Shown here piece by piece: positions 5,885 through 7,572 of a DNA stretch of 7,572 nt. Origin of the DNA: an uncultured Bacteroides sp. (GTDB lineage Bacteria; Bacteroidota; Bacteroidia; Bacteroidales; Bacteroidaceae); contig CAMTFK010000221.1 of the NCBI GenBank assembly GCA_947071285.1, positions 1 to 7,572 on the forward strand, written 5' to 3'. A program made the position numbers and the translations under genes. Numbering within the stretch: position 1 is the stretch's first letter; each line of letters starts with the position of its first letter. The notes under the pieces were generated by a model. The model saw only the letters and a list, made by a program, of their open reading frames with translations. It made no database searches and was not told the origin of the DNA.

Positions 5885-7279
5885 ATGAGAGTAAAGATAC
5901 CCAGACGGGAAATCATCCTATTCTGTTCCGCCTTGCTTTTCCCCGTTGCTTCGCTGTGCGCGCAAGAAGTGGGGCAGGAGGTGAAAGAGGTCAGGCAAGA
6001 CGTGGAGCAACTCCAGCAGGACGTCCGCGAACTTCGTGAAGAAGTGCGTCGATTGCAGGAAGAACTTCATGGATTCCGGCGCAACAGTTTCCCGCAATGT
6101 GGCATGGACACGGTAGCTCCTTACGTTCCCCATCGGTTCATTCACCGGTTGGGGATAGAAGCTCGGCCGCAATACGTGTTCCCCACCAATCCTTTCCTGC
6201 AAGGAGAGAACGAACGGTGGAAGCCCATCCAAAGTTCCTTTGCCGCTCATTTGAAATATTCCTTCAAGTTTCGTCCCAATACCTGTGCCGACCGTATCTA
6301 CGGCGGAGCCTACCAAGGCTTCGGCTTGGCCGTCACCACCTTTGGCGACCGTAAGCAACTCGGTGATCCGGTGACGTTCTATGTCTTTCAGGGCGCACGT
6401 ATCGCCCGTTTCAATCCCCGTCTTTCGCTCAATTACGAGTGGAATTTCGGCCTTTCTGCCGGATGGAAACCATACGATAACGATTACAACTCCTACAACG
6501 GAGCGGTAGGTTCACGGGTGAATGCGTATCTCAATGCAGGTATCTACCTCAATTGGTCGCTTTCCCGTTATTTCGATTTTATCATCGGCGGAGATTTTAC
6601 GCATTTCTCCAACGGCAACACCAAATTCCCCAACGCAGGAGTGAACACCACCGGAGCGAAAATCGGTCTGGTGTACAACTTCAACCGTGAAGAATCCGAC
6701 CTGACCAAGTCTTTGGTCAAGCCGTATATTCCCCGTTTTCCCCGTCATATCAGTTACGATCTTGTGTTGTTCGGCTCGTGGAGACGGAAAGGCGTGTATG
6801 TAGAAAGCGGGAAGCAGATAGCTTCGCCGGGCAGTTACCCCGTGGCGGGATTCAACTTTGCCCCGATGTACAACCTCAACTATAAGCTGCGATTCGGCGT
6901 CTCGCTGGACGGTGTTTATGACGGTAGTGCCAATGTGTACACCGAAGACCGGATTGTGGAGTACGATTACGATGGAGGCAGCGGCACTTCCGGACGCAGG
7001 TTTCTTGTGCCGGGCATTCAGCATCAGCTTGCTCTCGGACTTTCGGGACGGGCGGAGTATGTAATGCCGTTTTTCACCATCAATGTCGGTTTGGGAACGA
7101 ATGTGCTGGGGCGTGGCGATTTGCGGGGGCTGTATCAGGTCTTTGCGTTGAAGATAGACGTGACACGTAGCTCTTTCCTTCACATCGGTTACAATCTCCA
7201 AAACTTTCAGACACCTAATTATCTGATGCTCGGCTTGGGATTCCGTTTCAATAATAAGTATCCTAAGGTGCGTCATTAG
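5885..7279 (+). CDS. Exported PagL-family acyloxyacyl hydrolase (lipid A 3-O-deacylase-like) with N-terminal coiled coil
   Basis: This is a predicted outer-membrane beta-barrel protein, 464 aa; relatives remove the 3-O-linked acyl chain from lipid A. Residues 1-26 form a signal peptide (basic start, hydrophobic IILFCSALLFPVASLCA, likely cut before Q27). C25 lacks a proper lipobox, so a lipoprotein is less likely. Residues 29-64 form a clean coiled coil with hydrophobic residues at V33, V36, V40, L43, V47, L50, V54, L57, L61 and F64. The barrel follows from about 85, with many alternating aromatic strands. The PagL signature is DFTHFSNGNTKFPNAGVN (237-254): H240 and S242 correspond to the catalytic His and Ser, and N243 and N250 are the conserved Asn residues. 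The position expected for the catalytic Glu is N254. The barrel is about twice the size of Pseudomonas PagL, with a second strand-rich half at about 285-460. The ATG at 5885 directly precedes the signal peptide; no Shine-Dalgarno is visible. Confidence 0.85.
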   Translation: MRVKIPRREIILFCSALLFPVASLCAQEVGQEVKEVRQDVEQLQQDVRELREEVRRLQEELHGFRRNSFPQCGMDTVAPYVPHRFIHRLGIEARPQYVFPTNPFLQGENERWKPIQSSFAAHLKYSFKFRPNTCADRIYGGAYQGFGLAVTTFGDRKQLGDPVTFYVFQGARIARFNPRLSLNYEWNFGLSAGWKPYDNDYNSYNGAVGSRVNAYLNAGIYLNWSLSRYFDFIIGGDFTHFSNGNTKFPNAGVNTTGAKIGLVYNFNREESDLTKSLVKPYIPRFPRHISYDLVLFGSWRRKGVYVESGKQIASPGSYPVAGFNFAPMYNLNYKLRFGVSLDGVYDGSANVYTEDRIVEYDYDGGSGTSGRRFLVPGIQHQLALGLSGRAEYVMPFFTINVGLGTNVLGRGDLRGLYQVFALKIDVTRSSFLHIGYNLQNFQTPNYLMLGLGFRFNNKYPKVRH

Positions 7280-7313
7280 AAATGTCCGTCCGGTGGCCTG
7301 TCGAATATCAAGT

Positions 7314-7318
7314 AAGGA
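7314..7318 (+). promoter_or_regulatory. Ribosome binding site supporting the Crp/Fnr start
   Basis: AAGGA lies 8 bases before the ATG at 7327, a good Shine-Dalgarno in a window where the other genes show none. It favours 7327 over the in-frame ATG at 7282, which lies only 2 bases after the preceding stop codon with no purine-rich site of its own. Confidence 0.5.
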
Positions 7319-7326
7319 ATCTCAAA

Positions 7327-7572
7327 ATGGAAAACATTATTCAAAAAATCAGAGAAATCTATCCGGTATCCGATGAAGCGCTTCAGGCGCTTCAGGCGAA
7401 TATGGAACTGCGATATTATCCTAAAGATACCTATATCGTCCAGTCGGGGGTAACAGACCGCCTGGTTTATTTCATTGAAGAGGGCATTGCCCGTTCCGTA
7501 TTCCATCACAACGGACAGGACACTACTACGTGGTTCACGCTGGAAGGCGACATTACGTTCGGCATGGATTCG
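7327..7572 (+). CDS. Crp/Fnr family transcriptional regulator, 3'-truncated by the window edge
   Basis: The first 82 codons of a cyclic-nucleotide-binding-domain regulator run open to the end of the window. The visible part begins MENIIQKIREIYPVSDEAL, a short helix typical of Bacteroidota Crp/Fnr proteins. The start of the beta-roll follows: LRYYPKDTYIVQSGVTDRLV and YFIEEGIARSVF, matching the family pattern of a hydrophobic strand, then G, then a strand ending in G-x-x-R. TTTWFTLEGDITFGMDS at the end matches the segment leading to the ligand-binding cassette. The DNA-binding helix-turn-helix would lie beyond the window. There are no N-terminal Fnr-type cysteines in the visible part, so oxygen sensing through an iron-sulfur cluster is not suggested. 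The gene follows the acyloxyacyl hydrolase by 47 bp on the same strand with no terminator between them, so they may share a transcript. An alternative start at 7282 would add 15 residues with no family resemblance. Confidence 0.88.
   Translation, partial: MENIIQKIREIYPVSDEALQALQANMELRYYPKDTYIVQSGVTDRLVYFIEEGIARSVFHHNGQDTTTWFTLEGDITFGMDS

Noticed and set aside
6512..7276. A 254-codon minus-strand frame opposite the acyloxyacyl hydrolase gene
   Set aside because: Antisense shadow with no recognisable domain; the plus strand has a signal peptide and PagL motif.
7282..7326. Upstream in-frame ATG for the Crp/Fnr protein
   Set aside because: It begins 2 bases after the previous stop, has no ribosome binding site, and adds residues not expected in the family.
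7374..7398. 12-bp palindrome TGAAGCGCTTCA and 9-bp tandem GCGCTTCAG inside the Crp/Fnr gene, considered as an operator or recombination site
   Set aside because: It lies within coding sequence and is explained by the ALQ-ALQ codon repetition; no second site is nearby.

Overview
The window looks like chromosomal DNA of a Bacteroides-type bacterium (phylum Bacteroidota). The reasons are the protein families (a DUF4301 protein, a long RelA/SpoT protein, a chromosomal CatA-like acyltransferase and an acyloxyacyl hydrolase of the kind Bacteroides carries), the weak Shine-Dalgarno sequences, a TAnnTTTG -7 promoter element, and a long intergenic CACAGAGGACACA-type inverted repeat I associate with Bacteroides intergenic DNA. 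Species cannot be fixed from the sequence alone. I see no tRNA, rRNA, CRISPR array, transposase, integrase or attachment site.

Layout. (1) 1-1115, plus strand: the end of an MFS transporter whose first codons lie before the window. (2) 1119-1213: a 26-bp perfect inverted repeat between two convergent genes, probably a bidirectional terminator. (3) 3435-1219, minus strand: a 738-aa RelA/SpoT-family (p)ppGpp synthetase with intact synthetase, TGS, CC/zinc-finger and ACT regions but a ruined HD hydrolase site. (4) 3436-3541: a divergent promoter region. (5) 3542-5059, plus: a 505-aa DUF4301 protein with motifs in the order expected of a UDP-sugar-pyrophosphorylase-like (GT-A) nucleotidyltransferase. 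(6) 5064-5205: a second long inverted repeat with a structured centre. (7) 5227-5850, plus: a CatA-like acetyltransferase. (8) 5885-7279, plus: an exported PagL-family outer-membrane acyloxyacyl hydrolase with an unusual N-terminal coiled coil. (9) 7327 to the end, plus: the first 82 codons of a Crp/Fnr regulator.

How the genes fit together. The MFS gene and relA converge on one hairpin, and relA and the DUF4301 gene diverge from a shared 106-bp spacer. The last three genes run the same way with gaps of 34 and 47 bp, so they could be one transcript that starts after the second inverted repeat; no obvious promoter was found for it. No whole new multi-gene system is evident. The points most worth a second look are the synthetase-only RelA design, the possible nucleotidyltransferase identity of DUF4301, the coiled-coil PagL-like protein whose expected catalytic Glu is Asn, and the two inverted repeats built on the same T-free-arm plan.
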